This document shows, one piece after another, positions 12,901 to 21,612 of a stretch of 64,000 nt of DNA. How positions within the stretch are numbered: the stretch's first letter is position 1; each line of letters opens with the position of its first letter. Source of the stretch: Amycolatopsis sp. 2-15 (GTDB taxonomy: Bacteria; Actinomycetota; Actinomycetes; Mycobacteriales; Pseudonocardiaceae). Under the pieces are notes generated by a model. The model was not told the origin of the DNA. It did no database searches and was given only the letters and a program-made list of their open reading frames with translations. Location of the stretch: positions 2,676,001 through 2,740,000 of the forward strand of contig NZ_CP127294.1 of NCBI RefSeq assembly GCF_030285625.1. The letters run 5' to 3'. A program made the position numbers and the translations under genes.

Positions 12901-13628
12901 CGCGGCAGGTTCTCCGCGTACAACGCGGCCAGTGCGGCCCAGTGGCGCTCCGCCGCCGCGCTGTCGTACGTGTCGTTGTCCGGCACCGCGAACCCGTGCT
13001 TGGCGGGATACGTCTCCAGCGTGTGCCGCACTCCGCCGGCGACGAACGCCTCACGTAGCCGCTCGAACTGCTCGGCCGGGAACGCGCTGTCGCTCTCCGC
13101 CGCCGCGACCAGCACGGACGCGCGCATCCGGTCGGCCAGCAGGTGCGGGCTGTCGGGATCGTCGGCGGCGAGGTTGCCGCCGTGGAACGAGGCGGCGGCC
13201 GCCACCCGCGACGGATACTGAGCGGCGGCCCACAGCGAAAACCGGCCACCCATGCAGTACCCGGTCGTCCCCACCAGCGAGCCCGCGACCTCGCTCCGGT
13301 CGGCCAGGAAATCGAGGTACGCGCCCGTGTCGCGCACCGCCATCTCCGCTGTCACGCTCCGCGCGAGCCGCGTCAGCCGCTCGCGTTCCTCGGGCACGGT
13401 GAACACCGTGGTGACGTCGAACGGCGCGTACGGCGTGCGGTAGTAGCCCTCCGGCAGGAGGACGACGTAGCCGAGCGCGCAGAGCCGGTCCGCCATCTCG
13501 GCGAACGTCCCGCGGACGCCGGCCGCGTCGGCGTACAGGATCACCGCGGGGCCGGCGCTCAGCGGCGTGTGCAACGTGGCCGTGCAGAGGCCGTCCGGCG
13601 TGGTGATGGTGACCGCGATCCTCGACAT
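12897..13628 (-). CDS. Dienelactone hydrolase family protein
   Basis: Cytoplasmic alpha/beta hydrolase, 243 residues, of the dienelactone hydrolase family. The triad is Cys125 in GYCMGG, Asp180 in AESDSAF and His211 in KHGF. Cys as nucleophile marks the true DLH type. It is convergent with the racemase-fold gene. Relatives act on dienelactones or other small esters. A link to the phenol island 40 kb away is not supported by position. Confidence 0.88.
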   Translation of the reverse strand: MSRIAVTITTPDGLCTATLHTPLSAGPAVILYADAAGVRGTFAEMADRLCALGYVVLLPEGYYRTPYAPFDVTTVFTVPEERERLTRLARSVTAEMAVRDTGAYLDFLADRSEVAGSLVGTTGYCMGGRFSLWAAAQYPSRVAAAASFHGGNLAADDPDSPHLLADRMRASVLVAAAESDSAFPAEQFERLREAFVAGGVRHTLETYPAKHGFAVPDNDTYDSAAAERHWAALAALYAENLPR

Positions 13629-13688
13629 GTCGCCGAAACTACCGTCCGGCCGGACGTTGCGGAGCCAGTATCGCGCTGAGCGGAAACT

Positions 13689-14828
13689 TCAGGAACGCAG
13701 CGACCGCGCGATGATCGTCCGCTGGATCTCCGACGCGCCCTCGTAGATCCGCGGCGCGCGGACCTCGCGGTACAGGTGCTCCAGCAGGTGCCCGCGCCGC
13801 AACGCCCGAGCGCCGTGCAGCTGCACCGCCGAGTCGACGACGTACTGCGCCGACTCCGTCGCGAACAGCTTCGCCATCGCCGCGCGGCCGGCCAGGCCGG
13901 TCTCGCCCGCGTCGTACGCGGAAGCTGCGGCGTAGACCAACAGCCGCGCCGCTTCCGTCCGCGTCGCCATCTCCGCCAATGTGTGCGCCACGGTCTGCTG
14001 CTTCGCCAGCGGCCCACCGAACGCGACGCGCCGGCCGGTGTACTCCACGGTCGCGTCGAGAGCGGCCTGCGCCATCCCCACCGCGAACGCCCCGACGCTC
14101 GGCCGGAACAAGTCGAGCGTCCGCATCGCGACGGCGAAACCGCGGTTCTCCTCGCCCAGCAGTTCGTCGCGGTGCACGCGCACCCCGTCGAACTCCAGCG
14201 TGCCGATCGGGTGCGGGCTGACCAGGTCGAGGTGCTCGCCGGTAAGGCCCGCGCGGTCGCCCGGCACGACGAACGCGCTCACGCCCCGCGAGCCGGCATC
14301 CGGCGTCGTGCGGGCGAAGACGGTGTAGAAGTCGGCCTCGGGAGCGTTGGAGATCCACATCTTCTGTCCGGTGAGCCGCCAGCCGTCGCCGTCGGCCTCG
14401 GCGGCCAGCTGCAGCGCGGCCGCGTCGGAACCGGCGTCGGGCTCGGTCAGCGCGAACGCCGCCACCGCGTCACCCGCCGCCACGGCCGGCAGCCAGCGCG
14501 CGACCTGTTCGTCCTTTCCGGACTGCAGCACCGGGTAACTTCCCAAGCCCTGCAACGCGAGCGCCGTCTCGGCCTCGGTGTTCACGGACGCCAGCGCTTC
14601 GCGCAGCAGGCACAGGTCGAACGCCGCGGCCTGGCGCGTCGGGTTGCCCGCGGAGACACCGGGGAACAGCCGCGCCAGCAGTCCGTGCGAGCCCATCGCC
14701 TTGAGCAGCGGCCGGTTCACCGCGCCTTCCTCGCCGGCCTCGGCGAGCGGTTGCAGCTGCTCCGCGGCAATGGTGCGGACGGAAGCAGTGAAGGCCTGCT
14801 GTTCGGGCGTCAGTGCGAAGGCGTTCAT
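13689..14828 (-). CDS. Acyl-CoA dehydrogenase
   Basis: FAD-dependent acyl-CoA dehydrogenase, 379 residues, full length. It has the FALTEPDAGSD and WISNA flavin/substrate motifs, the Q-LHGARA segment, and the C-terminal YEGASEIQR holding the catalytic Glu. It overlaps the upstream two-flavin monooxygenase by 4 bases (ATGA), so they form one operon. Similar dehydrogenases accompany 2-aminobenzoyl-CoA or salicylyl-CoA pathways, where they oxidise the ring-reduced or ring-opened CoA thioester. That role is inferred. Confidence 0.92.
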   Translation of the reverse strand: MNAFALTPEQQAFTASVRTIAAEQLQPLAEAGEEGAVNRPLLKAMGSHGLLARLFPGVSAGNPTRQAAAFDLCLLREALASVNTEAETALALQGLGSYPVLQSGKDEQVARWLPAVAAGDAVAAFALTEPDAGSDAAALQLAAEADGDGWRLTGQKMWISNAPEADFYTVFARTTPDAGSRGVSAFVVPGDRAGLTGEHLDLVSPHPIGTLEFDGVRVHRDELLGEENRGFAVAMRTLDLFRPSVGAFAVGMAQAALDATVEYTGRRVAFGGPLAKQQTVAHTLAEMATRTEAARLLVYAAASAYDAGETGLAGRAAMAKLFATESAQYVVDSAVQLHGARALRRGHLLEHLYREVRAPRIYEGASEIQRTIIARSLRS

Positions 14829-17176
14829 CGGTCCCTTTCCGGTCGCCAGCGGGCGTGCGCGGTCTGGTGCCCACCGGTGCGTACGAGTTCCAGCCGCGGC
14901 TCGGGCCCGTCGGTGCGGCCCGTCTGCGGCCGGCGCTTCCCGGCCGCCCACGGCTTCGGCCACGGCATCACGTAGTCCTGCTCCGCCGCCGCGTGCAACG
15001 TCCACTGTGGATCGTAGAGGTGCGTCCGCCCCAGCGCGCAGAGGTCGGCGCGACCGGCGAGGATGAGCGCGTTCATGTCGTCGTAGGAGGAGATCGCGCC
15101 GACGGCGATCACGGCGATGCCGTACTTGCGCCCCACCTCGTTGCGGATCCGGTCGGCGTACGGCGTCTGGTAGCTGCGCCCGAACTTCGGCTTCTCCTCG
15201 CTCACGACCTGCCCGGTCGACACGTCGACCGCGGCGGCCCCGTGCTCGGCGAACGCGGCCGCGATGGCGACGGCGTCGTCGGCCTCGATCCCGCCGTCGT
15301 ACCAGTCGTCGGCCGAGATGCGGACCGTCATCGGCCGCTCGGCCGGCCACGCCTCACGCACCGCGTCGAACACTTCCAGCGGGAACCGCAGCCGGTTCTC
15401 CAGCGAGCCGCCGTACTCGTCCGTCCGCTGGTTCGTGAGCGGCGAGATGAACGACGACAACAGATACCCGTGCGCACAGTGCAGCTCCAGCAGGTCGAAC
15501 CCGGCGCGCGCCGCCGAGCGCGCCGAAGCCACGAACTGCTCGCGGATCTCCGCCAGCTCCTCGACGCTCAGCTCACGCGGCGTCTGGCTGTCGGCCCGGT
15601 ACGGCAACGGCGACGGCCCGCAGACCTCCCAGTTGCCCTCCGGCAACGGGTCGTCCATGCCTTCCCACATGAGTTTCGTCGAGCCCTTGCGCCCGGAATG
15701 GCCCAGCTGCAGGCCGATCTTCGCCGGCGTGCTGCCGTGCACGAAGTCGACGATGCGTTTCCAGGCCTGCTCCTGCTCGTCGTTGTAGAGCCCGGGGCAG
15801 CCCGGCGTGATCCGCGCCTCGGGCGACACGCAGATCATCTCCGTCATCACCAGGCCGGCGCCGCCGAGCGCTTTGCCGCCCAGATGCACGAGATGGAACT
15901 CGCCGGGCACGCCGTCGACGGCCACGTACATGTCCATCGGCGACACGATCACGCGGTTGGGCAGCTCCAGCTCACCGATCTTCACGGGCTGGAACATCGG
16001 CGGCGCGGGTGTCGTGCCCAGCGAGCGCGCGAACCACGCGTCGAGCTCCGTGGCGAACTCCGGGTCGCGCAGCTTGAGGTTGTCGTAGGTGACGCGGCGG
16101 CTGCGCGTGAGCAGGTTGAACGCGAACTGCTCCGGCTCCTGGTGCGTGTACTGCGCGAGGTTCTCGAACCACTCCAGGCTCGCCTGCGCCGCGCGCTGCG
16201 TCGATTCGACGACCGGCTTGCGCTCGGCCTCGTACGCCGCCAGCGCCTCGGGCACGGTGTCCTGCTCGTGCAGGCACGCGACCAGCGCCAGCGCGTCCTC
16301 CATCGCCAGCTTCGTGCCGGAGCCGATGGAGAAGTGGGCGGTGTGGGCGGCGTCGCCGAGCAGCACCACGTTGTCGTGCACCCAGCTTTCGCAGCGGACG
16401 GTGCCGAAGGTGTTCCACTTCGAGTTGTTGGCCAGCACGTGGTGGTCGCCGAGGACGTCGGCGCACAGCTCGCGGATCAGCTCGATGGACTTCTCGTCGT
16501 TCTCGCCCGGCCCGAGGTCGGTGGCGGCGATCGGCGCGAACGCCTGCTGCCACACGTCCTCGTGCAGCTCGAGGATGAACGTGCTGCCGTCGCGGCCGTA
16601 GGGGTAGCCGTGGATCTGCATGATCCCGTGGGGCGTCTCGAGCACGTGGAACTTGAAGGCGTCGAAGACGAGGTCGGTGCCGAGCCAGATGTAGCGGCAG
16701 CGGCGCGTCTCGACCGTCGGGCGGAACGAGCCGGCGAAGCGCCGGCGCACACCCGAGTTGACGCCGTCGGAGGCGATCACGAGGTCGTAGTCGCGCGAGA
16801 GCTGCTCCGGGTCGGGGGCCTCGGTGCGGAAGCGCAGGTCCACGCCCAGCTCGCGGCAGCGTTCCTGCAGGATCGCGAGCAGGCGCTTGCGGCTCATCGC
16901 GGCGAACCCGTGGCCGCCGGACGTGTGGACCTCGCCGCGGTAGTGCACGTCGATGTCGTCCCAGCGCGCGAACTCGCGGCTCATGGCCTCGTGGACCTGC
17001 GCGTCGGCGTGCTCGATGCCGCCGAGCGTCTCGTCGGAGAACACCACGCCGAACCCGAAGGTGTCGTCCGGCGCGTTGCGTTCCCACACCGTGATCTCGT
17101 GGCCGGGCCCGAGTTGCTTCGCGAGGGCGGCGAAGTACAGGCCCGCCGGGCCGCCGCCGAGAACCGATATCCGCAC
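14825..17176 (-). CDS. Bifunctional aryl-CoA monooxygenase / OYE-type reductase
   Basis: Two-domain flavoprotein, 783 residues. Residues 1-370 form an FAD monooxygenase: GGGPAGLYFA dinucleotide fold and a GDAAHTAHFSIGSG motif. Residues 400-750 form an old-yellow-enzyme NADH:flavin oxidoreductase: PMDMYVA, LQLGHSGRKG, LELHCAHGYLLSSFISPLTNQR in part, and the GRADLCALGR FMN loop. This fusion matches 2-aminobenzoyl-CoA monooxygenase/reductase and salicylyl-CoA 5-hydroxylase. Either would hydroxylate an aryl-CoA and possibly reduce the ring. GTG start. No aryl-CoA ligase, hydratase or thiolase is adjacent, so the substrate cannot be fixed. Confidence 0.9.
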   Translation of the reverse strand: MRISVLGGGPAGLYFAALAKQLGPGHEITVWERNAPDDTFGFGVVFSDETLGGIEHADAQVHEAMSREFARWDDIDVHYRGEVHTSGGHGFAAMSRKRLLAILQERCRELGVDLRFRTEAPDPEQLSRDYDLVIASDGVNSGVRRRFAGSFRPTVETRRCRYIWLGTDLVFDAFKFHVLETPHGIMQIHGYPYGRDGSTFILELHEDVWQQAFAPIAATDLGPGENDEKSIELIRELCADVLGDHHVLANNSKWNTFGTVRCESWVHDNVVLLGDAAHTAHFSIGSGTKLAMEDALALVACLHEQDTVPEALAAYEAERKPVVESTQRAAQASLEWFENLAQYTHQEPEQFAFNLLTRSRRVTYDNLKLRDPEFATELDAWFARSLGTTPAPPMFQPVKIGELELPNRVIVSPMDMYVAVDGVPGEFHLVHLGGKALGGAGLVMTEMICVSPEARITPGCPGLYNDEQEQAWKRIVDFVHGSTPAKIGLQLGHSGRKGSTKLMWEGMDDPLPEGNWEVCGPSPLPYRADSQTPRELSVEELAEIREQFVASARSAARAGFDLLELHCAHGYLLSSFISPLTNQRTDEYGGSLENRLRFPLEVFDAVREAWPAERPMTVRISADDWYDGGIEADDAVAIAAAFAEHGAAAVDVSTGQVVSEEKPKFGRSYQTPYADRIRNEVGRKYGIAVIAVGAISSYDDMNALILAGRADLCALGRTHLYDPQWTLHAAAEQDYVMPWPKPWAAGKRRPQTGRTDGPEPRLELVRTGGHQTAHARWRPERDR

Positions 17177-17244
17177 GAGAGCAAGGATATGTCGTCTGGC
17201 ATACGATCGTCAAGAATGCGATACATGAGCTAGGCTTCCGCGAC

Positions 17245-17637
17245 ATGGAGCGCATCAACCCGCCCGAGCTGGGCCGCCCGTCCGGTTTCTCTCACGCCGT
17301 GTCCGCAACCGGACAGCTGGTGTTCCTCGCCGGACAGACCGCTCTCGACGCCGAGGGCAAGATCGTCGGCGACGGCGTGGTCGAGCAGTTCTCCCAGGCA
17401 CTCGGCAACCTGCTCACGGCACTGCGCGCGGCCGGCGGCGAGCCCGCGGACCTGTGCAGCGTGACGATCTACATCGTCGACATGGACGACTACAAGGCTC
17501 ACGCGCGCGAGATCGGCAAGGTCTGGAAGAGCCTCGCCGGCACCGAGTACCCGGCGATGGCGGGCATCGGCGTGAGCCGGCTGTGGGACGTCGAGGCGCT
17601 GGTGGAGGTGCAGGGGTTCGCGGTGCTCAGCCGCTGA
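17245..17637 (+). CDS. RidA/YjgF family protein
   Basis: 130-residue RidA-fold protein, cytoplasmic trimer by family. It shows the GQLVFLAGQTALDAEG strand, a QALGNLLTALRAAGG helix and the C-terminal VEVQGFAVL strand. Classic RidA deaminates reactive enamines and imines. Members in aminobenzoyl-CoA clusters may hydrolyse imine intermediates. It is divergent from the bifunctional hydroxylase across a 68-base gap, and its end overlaps the convergent PaaX gene by 11 bases. The usual active-site Arg near the C-terminus is not evident, so it may be a divergent member. Confidence 0.88.
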   Translation: MERINPPELGRPSGFSHAVSATGQLVFLAGQTALDAEGKIVGDGVVEQFSQALGNLLTALRAAGGEPADLCSVTIYIVDMDDYKAHAREIGKVWKSLAGTEYPAMAGIGVSRLWDVEALVEVQGFAVLSR

Positions 17638-18475
17638 GGACCTGCAGCAGGTACTCGCGGGCCGGGGCTTCGAGGCGCTCGTGGAGCGCGAAGAACACCT
17701 CGGCCGCACGGACGCCCGACCAGTTCGCGGGCAGCAGCTCGGCGGGCAGTCCCGGGTCGAGGTACGGCATGCGCCGCCACCCGGTGAGCACGCGCACGTA
17801 GTCGGCGAAGGCCTCGTTGCCGGGCACGCTGCGGCGGCGCTTCCAGCGGTCGAGCACGGGAGCGTGCTCGTCGAGGAACGCCGTGTACAGCTCGTCGAGC
17901 TGATCGAGATCCCACCACTCGCGCACCTTGTCCTGTGCGTTTCCGAACGCCAGGTGTTCGGCTCGGAACAGGTCGGCGTAACTCGCGAGGCCCAGCCGGG
18001 TCAGCGCCTCGGCCGTCACCTGGTGCAGGTGTGCCGGCGCGATCCACACGCCCGACGACGCCGTGCCGAACCCGAGCCGCGCCAGCTGCGTGCGCAGGAC
18101 GTGGCGCTTGTGGCGCTCGGTCTCGGGCACGGAGAACACCGCGAGCAGCCAGCCGTCGGCCAGTGTCGCGCGGTCGCGGCGGAAGATGCGGTCGTCACCT
18201 TCGCGCAGGATCGCCAGCGCGGTGTCCGACAGCTCGTAGCCGGCGGTCCCGTCGCGCCGCACGGCGTCGAGGATGCTCCGGCGCTTGAGGCGCGAGATCG
18301 ACGAGCGCACCGCCGGCTCGTCGACGCCGAGCGCCGCGAGCAGGTCGATGAGCGACGCCACGGACAGCCAGCCACCCTCGATGCGGTGGTAGAAGCCGTA
18401 TACGGACACGATCAGCTGCCGAGGCTGGGCGGCACGCCCGGCGTCGAGCTCGGTTGACTCCGGTACGGCCGTCAC
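17627..18475 (-). CDS. PaaX family transcriptional repressor
   Basis: PaaX-type regulator, 282 residues. A winged-helix N-terminus (RQLIVSVYGFYHR, then SSISRLKRRSIL) is followed by the PaaX central domain with WLLAVFSVPE and a C-terminal domain. PaaX proteins sense aryl-CoA thioesters such as phenylacetyl-CoA. Next to an aryl-CoA monooxygenase operon this fits a local repressor released by its substrate-CoA. The GTG at 18475 was chosen because it gives the family length; the frame is open further upstream without a ribosome site. Confidence 0.88.
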   Translation of the reverse strand: MTAVPESTELDAGRAAQPRQLIVSVYGFYHRIEGGWLSVASLIDLLAALGVDEPAVRSSISRLKRRSILDAVRRDGTAGYELSDTALAILREGDDRIFRRDRATLADGWLLAVFSVPETERHKRHVLRTQLARLGFGTASSGVWIAPAHLHQVTAEALTRLGLASYADLFRAEHLAFGNAQDKVREWWDLDQLDELYTAFLDEHAPVLDRWKRRRSVPGNEAFADYVRVLTGWRRMPYLDPGLPAELLPANWSGVRAAEVFFALHERLEAPAREYLLQVLSG

Positions 18476-18527
18476 CCGGTCACCATAACAACCGCGGGCC
18501 GTGACTGCGGGTACCATTTGGCCCGCG

Positions 18528-19196
18528 ATGGTGAACCTGGGTGAAGCACCGCTGTTCGGCCGGTTGACCCGCCGAGGCCGGCTCATGGCGAAACGCACCT
18601 GCGACCGCAGGGGCCACGCGTTCGCCCTCGGCCGGTTCCTCTTCCGCACCCCCACCGCCTGGGAATACGCCGCCGCGGTCGCGTCCGGCAGCGATCCGGC
18701 CGCCCAGCGGTGGCTCGGCTGGCTCGCGGACTCGGTCATCGCCGAGCCGCTGCGCTCCGAAGCCCTCCGCGTGACGCCCGGCACCGGCCCGGCCTGGACC
18801 TACCCGGATCCGCAGTCCGTCGACATCGTTGCCATCGATCTGCGCGAGAACCGCTGCGCCGGCCTGGTCAGCGTGCACGCCGGCGAGAACGGCGCCCCGG
18901 AGACCGGCGGGTACCTCGCGCCGGCGTACCGGGGCCGCGGCCTGGGCCGGGACCTGTTCACCGCCGGCCTCGTGCTGGCGCATGCGCACCTCGGGCTGCC
19001 GCGCGTCCGGGCGGGGGCCGAGGTGGGCAACGTGGCGAGCGGACGCTCCCTGGAGGCGGCGGGCATGCGCCGGGCCGCGGGGCCGCCCCGGTACACCCTG
19101 CCGAACGGCCGGGTGAGCGAGGCTTGGTGGTACCAGCACGACGTGCCGCGGCCGCATCGGTGTGAGGGGCCGCAGGCGGAGTGGCTGTCGTTTTGA
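18528..19196 (+). CDS. GNAT N-acetyltransferase
   Basis: GCN5-related acetyltransferase, about 222 residues. The acetyl-CoA loop YRGRGLGRDLF sits near residue 140, followed by helix and the NVASGRSLEAAGM strand-turn typical of the RimJ/RimL-like branch. The first 60 residues are less typical. Start could also be the GTG at 18501 or ATG at 18585; no clear ribosome site decides. Substrate unknown. Divergent from PaaX with a short gap. Confidence 0.75.
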   Translation: MVNLGEAPLFGRLTRRGRLMAKRTCDRRGHAFALGRFLFRTPTAWEYAAAVASGSDPAAQRWLGWLADSVIAEPLRSEALRVTPGTGPAWTYPDPQSVDIVAIDLRENRCAGLVSVHAGENGAPETGGYLAPAYRGRGLGRDLFTAGLVLAHAHLGLPRVRAGAEVGNVASGRSLEAAGMRRAAGPPRYTLPNGRVSEAWWYQHDVPRPHRCEGPQAEWLSF

Positions 19197-19245
19197 GGTG
19201 ACGCTTCGGCCCGCGCCGACGTTTCCCGGTCCTACCGTCTCCGAT

Positions 19246-19818
19246 ATGGATTCCCGCGAACTTCTCACCGATGCCCCCGTGCCGCCCGTCGCCGTGGATG
19301 TGGGCTGGTTGCGGGCGATGGTGGCCAGGTTCAGCAGCGGCGAGGACCACGCCACGCGGCGAAAGCTGGTCATCGAGGAACTCGCCAACGTGGAGCCACG
19401 AGCGCTCAGGGAAGCGGCCGCAGCGAGACCCCACCAAGGACCCGTCGCAACGCTCGCCGAGGTGCTCGGGTTCGAGGTCGACCCCGCGGATGTCGCCAAA
19501 GTGGCAAAGGCTTACCAGCCCCACTTCTCCCAAAGCACTGAAGCCGATGAAGCTTGCCAGCGGCTGGTCGAAGCATTGGGCCAACCCGACGAGCGAACCG
19601 CCGCCAAAGTCGGTCTGCTGGTCCAGGCCGCGGCCACCGAGAGCCTGATCAAGAACACCCCAGGCCCGCCAGTCCCCAGCACTCGCCGCTGGGTCGACGG
19701 CGCCGAAGTCGCCGTCGATCTCACGGACTTCCCGTTCGGCACCGGCCCCCACGCCTGCCCGGGAGAGGCCCACGCCGAAGCGCTCGCCGAGGGAGCCCTC
19801 AGCAGCACCCATCCATGA
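19246..19818 (+). CDS. Miniature cytochrome P450-like protein
   Basis: 190-residue protein that looks like a strongly shortened P450. Near the C-terminus FGTGPHACPG (164-173) is an intact haem-cysteine loop with Cys171. Upstream, EDHATRRKL (33-41) resembles the C-helix HxxxR that contacts the haem propionate. LLVQAAATESLI (124-135) resembles the I-helix but lacks the acid-Thr pair. The K-helix ExxR is absent, and the length is under half of a normal 400-residue P450. The frame is open and codon use is normal, so it is not an obvious fragment. Function unknown; haem binding is plausible, monooxygenase activity doubtful. Confidence 0.7.
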   Translation: MDSRELLTDAPVPPVAVDVGWLRAMVARFSSGEDHATRRKLVIEELANVEPRALREAAAARPHQGPVATLAEVLGFEVDPADVAKVAKAYQPHFSQSTEADEACQRLVEALGQPDERTAAKVGLLVQAAATESLIKNTPGPPVPSTRRWVDGAEVAVDLTDFPFGTGPHACPGEAHAEALAEGALSSTHP

Positions 19819-19896
19819 ACTGCTGCGAACGATCGTGCGGCGGCGGTCGGCGGGGTCTGCGGCCCGGGCGAGCACGCCCCGGAAGCAAACAAAGTA

Positions 19897-19917
19897 AGTT
19901 TGGTCGCAAACCAAACT
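19897..19917. promoter_or_regulatory. Palindromic operator before the deazaflavin reductase
   Basis: Inverted repeat AGTTTGGT-N5-ACCAAACT ends at the base before the GGAGGG ribosome site of the next gene. A repressor, possibly TetR or MarR type, bound here would block transcription or translation. No matching regulator gene is adjacent. The other bases of 19819-19933 show no gene. Confidence 0.5.
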
Positions 19918-19933
19918 GGAGGGACACCACCCC

Positions 19934-20338
19934 ATGTCGGACTGGAACCAGCAGATCATCGACGAGTTCCGCGCCAACGAGGGCAAGGTCGGCGGGATGT
20001 TCGAGGGCGCGAACATGGTCCTGCTCACCCACACCGGCGCGAAGACCGGCACGCAGCGCATCGCGCCCCTGGTCTACACCACCGACGGCGACCGTTACGT
20101 CATCACCGCGTCCAAGGGCGGCGCGGACACCAACCCGGACTGGTACCACAACCTCGTGGCCAACCCGAAGGTCACGCTGGAGATCGGCACCGAGAAGTTC
20201 GACGCCACCGCCAAGCTGGTCGAGGACCGCGCCGAGCGGGACCGCCTCTACGCCGGCATGGTCAAGCACATGCCCGGGTTCGCCGACTACGAGAAGAAGA
20301 CCACGCGCCTGATCCCGGTCTTCGTGCTCGAGCGCTGA
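19934..20338 (+). CDS. Deazaflavin (F420)-dependent nitroreductase family protein
   Basis: 134-residue split-barrel protein of the Ddn/nitroreductase deazaflavin-dependent family. It has the LLTHTGAKTGTQRIAPLVY cofactor-binding strand-turn, the ASKGGADTNPDWYHNL motif and a C-terminal RLIPVFVLER strand. Members use reduced F420 to reduce quinones, nitro compounds or other enones. GGAGGG ribosome site. The operator-like repeat directly upstream suggests inducible expression, perhaps by a quinone or xenobiotic. Monocistronic. Confidence 0.9.
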   Translation: MSDWNQQIIDEFRANEGKVGGMFEGANMVLLTHTGAKTGTQRIAPLVYTTDGDRYVITASKGGADTNPDWYHNLVANPKVTLEIGTEKFDATAKLVEDRAERDRLYAGMVKHMPGFADYEKKTTRLIPVFVLER

Positions 20339-20353
20339 GCACGAAGAAACCGC

Positions 20354-21505
20354 TCAAACGCCGGCCGGCACCGGCGTCGCGTCGGCAGGAACCGCGGCCC
20401 GTGCGGCTTTGCGGGCCTGCCGGCGCGTGAGCAGCCGTTTGCCGGTCGCGATCATCGGCTGCTCGACCCAGCGGTGGATCAGGTCGGCGATCGCGAGGTC
20501 GACCAGGAACACCGTCACGGCCGTGATCAGCCGGTTGTGCCCCAGTGCCGGCACGGCCTGCACCACCACGAAGTGCACCGGGCCCTGCAGCAGGTACAGC
20601 GAATACGACCGCTCGCCGACGAACCGCATCGGCGCCGTCGAGAGCAGCCAGCGCGCGGGGCCCGGTGACAGCAGCACGATCAGCAGCAGCATGGTGAGCA
20701 CCGCGTACGCGAGCAGCACCAGCAGGTTCTGCCGCGTCGCGACCCAGAGCGGGTCGAGGTTCGCGTGCAGCACGAGGAACCCGGCCACGATCGGGATCGC
20801 GGCCAGCGGATGCGTGAACGGCCGCAGCACGGCGAAGCCACGCCGGTAGTGCAGCAGGATCGCGAGCAGGCAGCCGCCGAGCAGGATGGCGTAGTGGATG
20901 CTCGAGCGGTAGACGGCCGTCGGCGAGAAGTCGAGCAGCCAGCCGCCCGTGGTCAGCGGCACGAGCGCCAGCAGCACGGCCATCGCGGCGAGCGCTAGGG
21001 CGAGCTTGCGCCGCGCGGCGCCGATGCCGATCGCGACCAGCAGGAACGGCCACACCAGGTAGAACTTCTCCTCGATGCCCAGCGTCCACGAGCCGGAGAA
21101 GAAGTTGTCGGAGCCGTTGCCGTGGGAGCCGGGGAAGAACTCGTTGAGGAACGTCAGGTAGTACTTCAGCGCGTGCGGGAAGTCGCGCGCGAGGAACTCG
21201 CCGCGCAGCAGCACGAACGCGATGATCCCGCCGAGGATCACCAGGTACGGCGGCAGGATCCGGAACACGCGCCGCACGTAGAAGCCGCTCAGCGAGATGC
21301 GCCCGGTGCGGTCCTGCTCACGCAGCAGCAGCGTCGTGATCAGGAACCCCGACAGCACGAAGAAGATGTAGACACCCACCCAGCCCGACGGCCACACGAA
21401 CTTCGGCCCGGCGAAGTGGAAGAACACGACGATCGTCGCGGCGATGGCGCGCAGGCCGTCGAGGCCGGGGAACCTGCGCATGCCGAGGTACTCGTCATGG
21501 CTCAT
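20354..21505 (-). CDS. Membrane acyltransferase family 3 (OafA/YrhL type)
   Basis: Integral membrane O-acyltransferase, about 383 residues and ten transmembrane segments. The N-terminal FPGLDGLRAIAATIVVFFHF motif carries the conserved catalytic His. The R-x10-H-type arrangement and WTLGIEEKFYLVWPFLL segment are present. It would transfer an acetyl or other acyl group to a surface polysaccharide, peptidoglycan or a secreted metabolite. The ATG at 21505 places the start about ten residues before the domain; ATG 21571 or 21481 are alternatives. Nothing nearby identifies the acceptor. Confidence 0.88.
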   Translation of the reverse strand: MSHDEYLGMRRFPGLDGLRAIAATIVVFFHFAGPKFVWPSGWVGVYIFFVLSGFLITTLLLREQDRTGRISLSGFYVRRVFRILPPYLVILGGIIAFVLLRGEFLARDFPHALKYYLTFLNEFFPGSHGNGSDNFFSGSWTLGIEEKFYLVWPFLLVAIGIGAARRKLALALAAMAVLLALVPLTTGGWLLDFSPTAVYRSSIHYAILLGGCLLAILLHYRRGFAVLRPFTHPLAAIPIVAGFLVLHANLDPLWVATRQNLLVLLAYAVLTMLLLIVLLSPGPARWLLSTAPMRFVGERSYSLYLLQGPVHFVVVQAVPALGHNRLITAVTVFLVDLAIADLIHRWVEQPMIATGKRLLTRRQARKAARAAVPADATPVPAGV

Positions 21506-21612
21506 CGTTCGCAAGAAATCGACCCCAATCGCCTGGCTGCTGTGGGAGTATAGGTGGACGATCACGGGCACCCGCGCGGTGGGCCCACGCCCGTGACCTG
21601 CGATTACGTTGG

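Noticed and set aside
12897..13628. Linking the dienelactone hydrolase to phenol degradation
   Set aside because: It is 40 kb away, in a different context, and ordinary phenol breakdown by catABC does not need it.
14813..17233. Roughly 800-codon plus-strand open frame opposite the aryl-CoA monooxygenase
   Set aside because: Composition shows no globular pattern and it mirrors the third-position GC bias of the real minus-strand gene.
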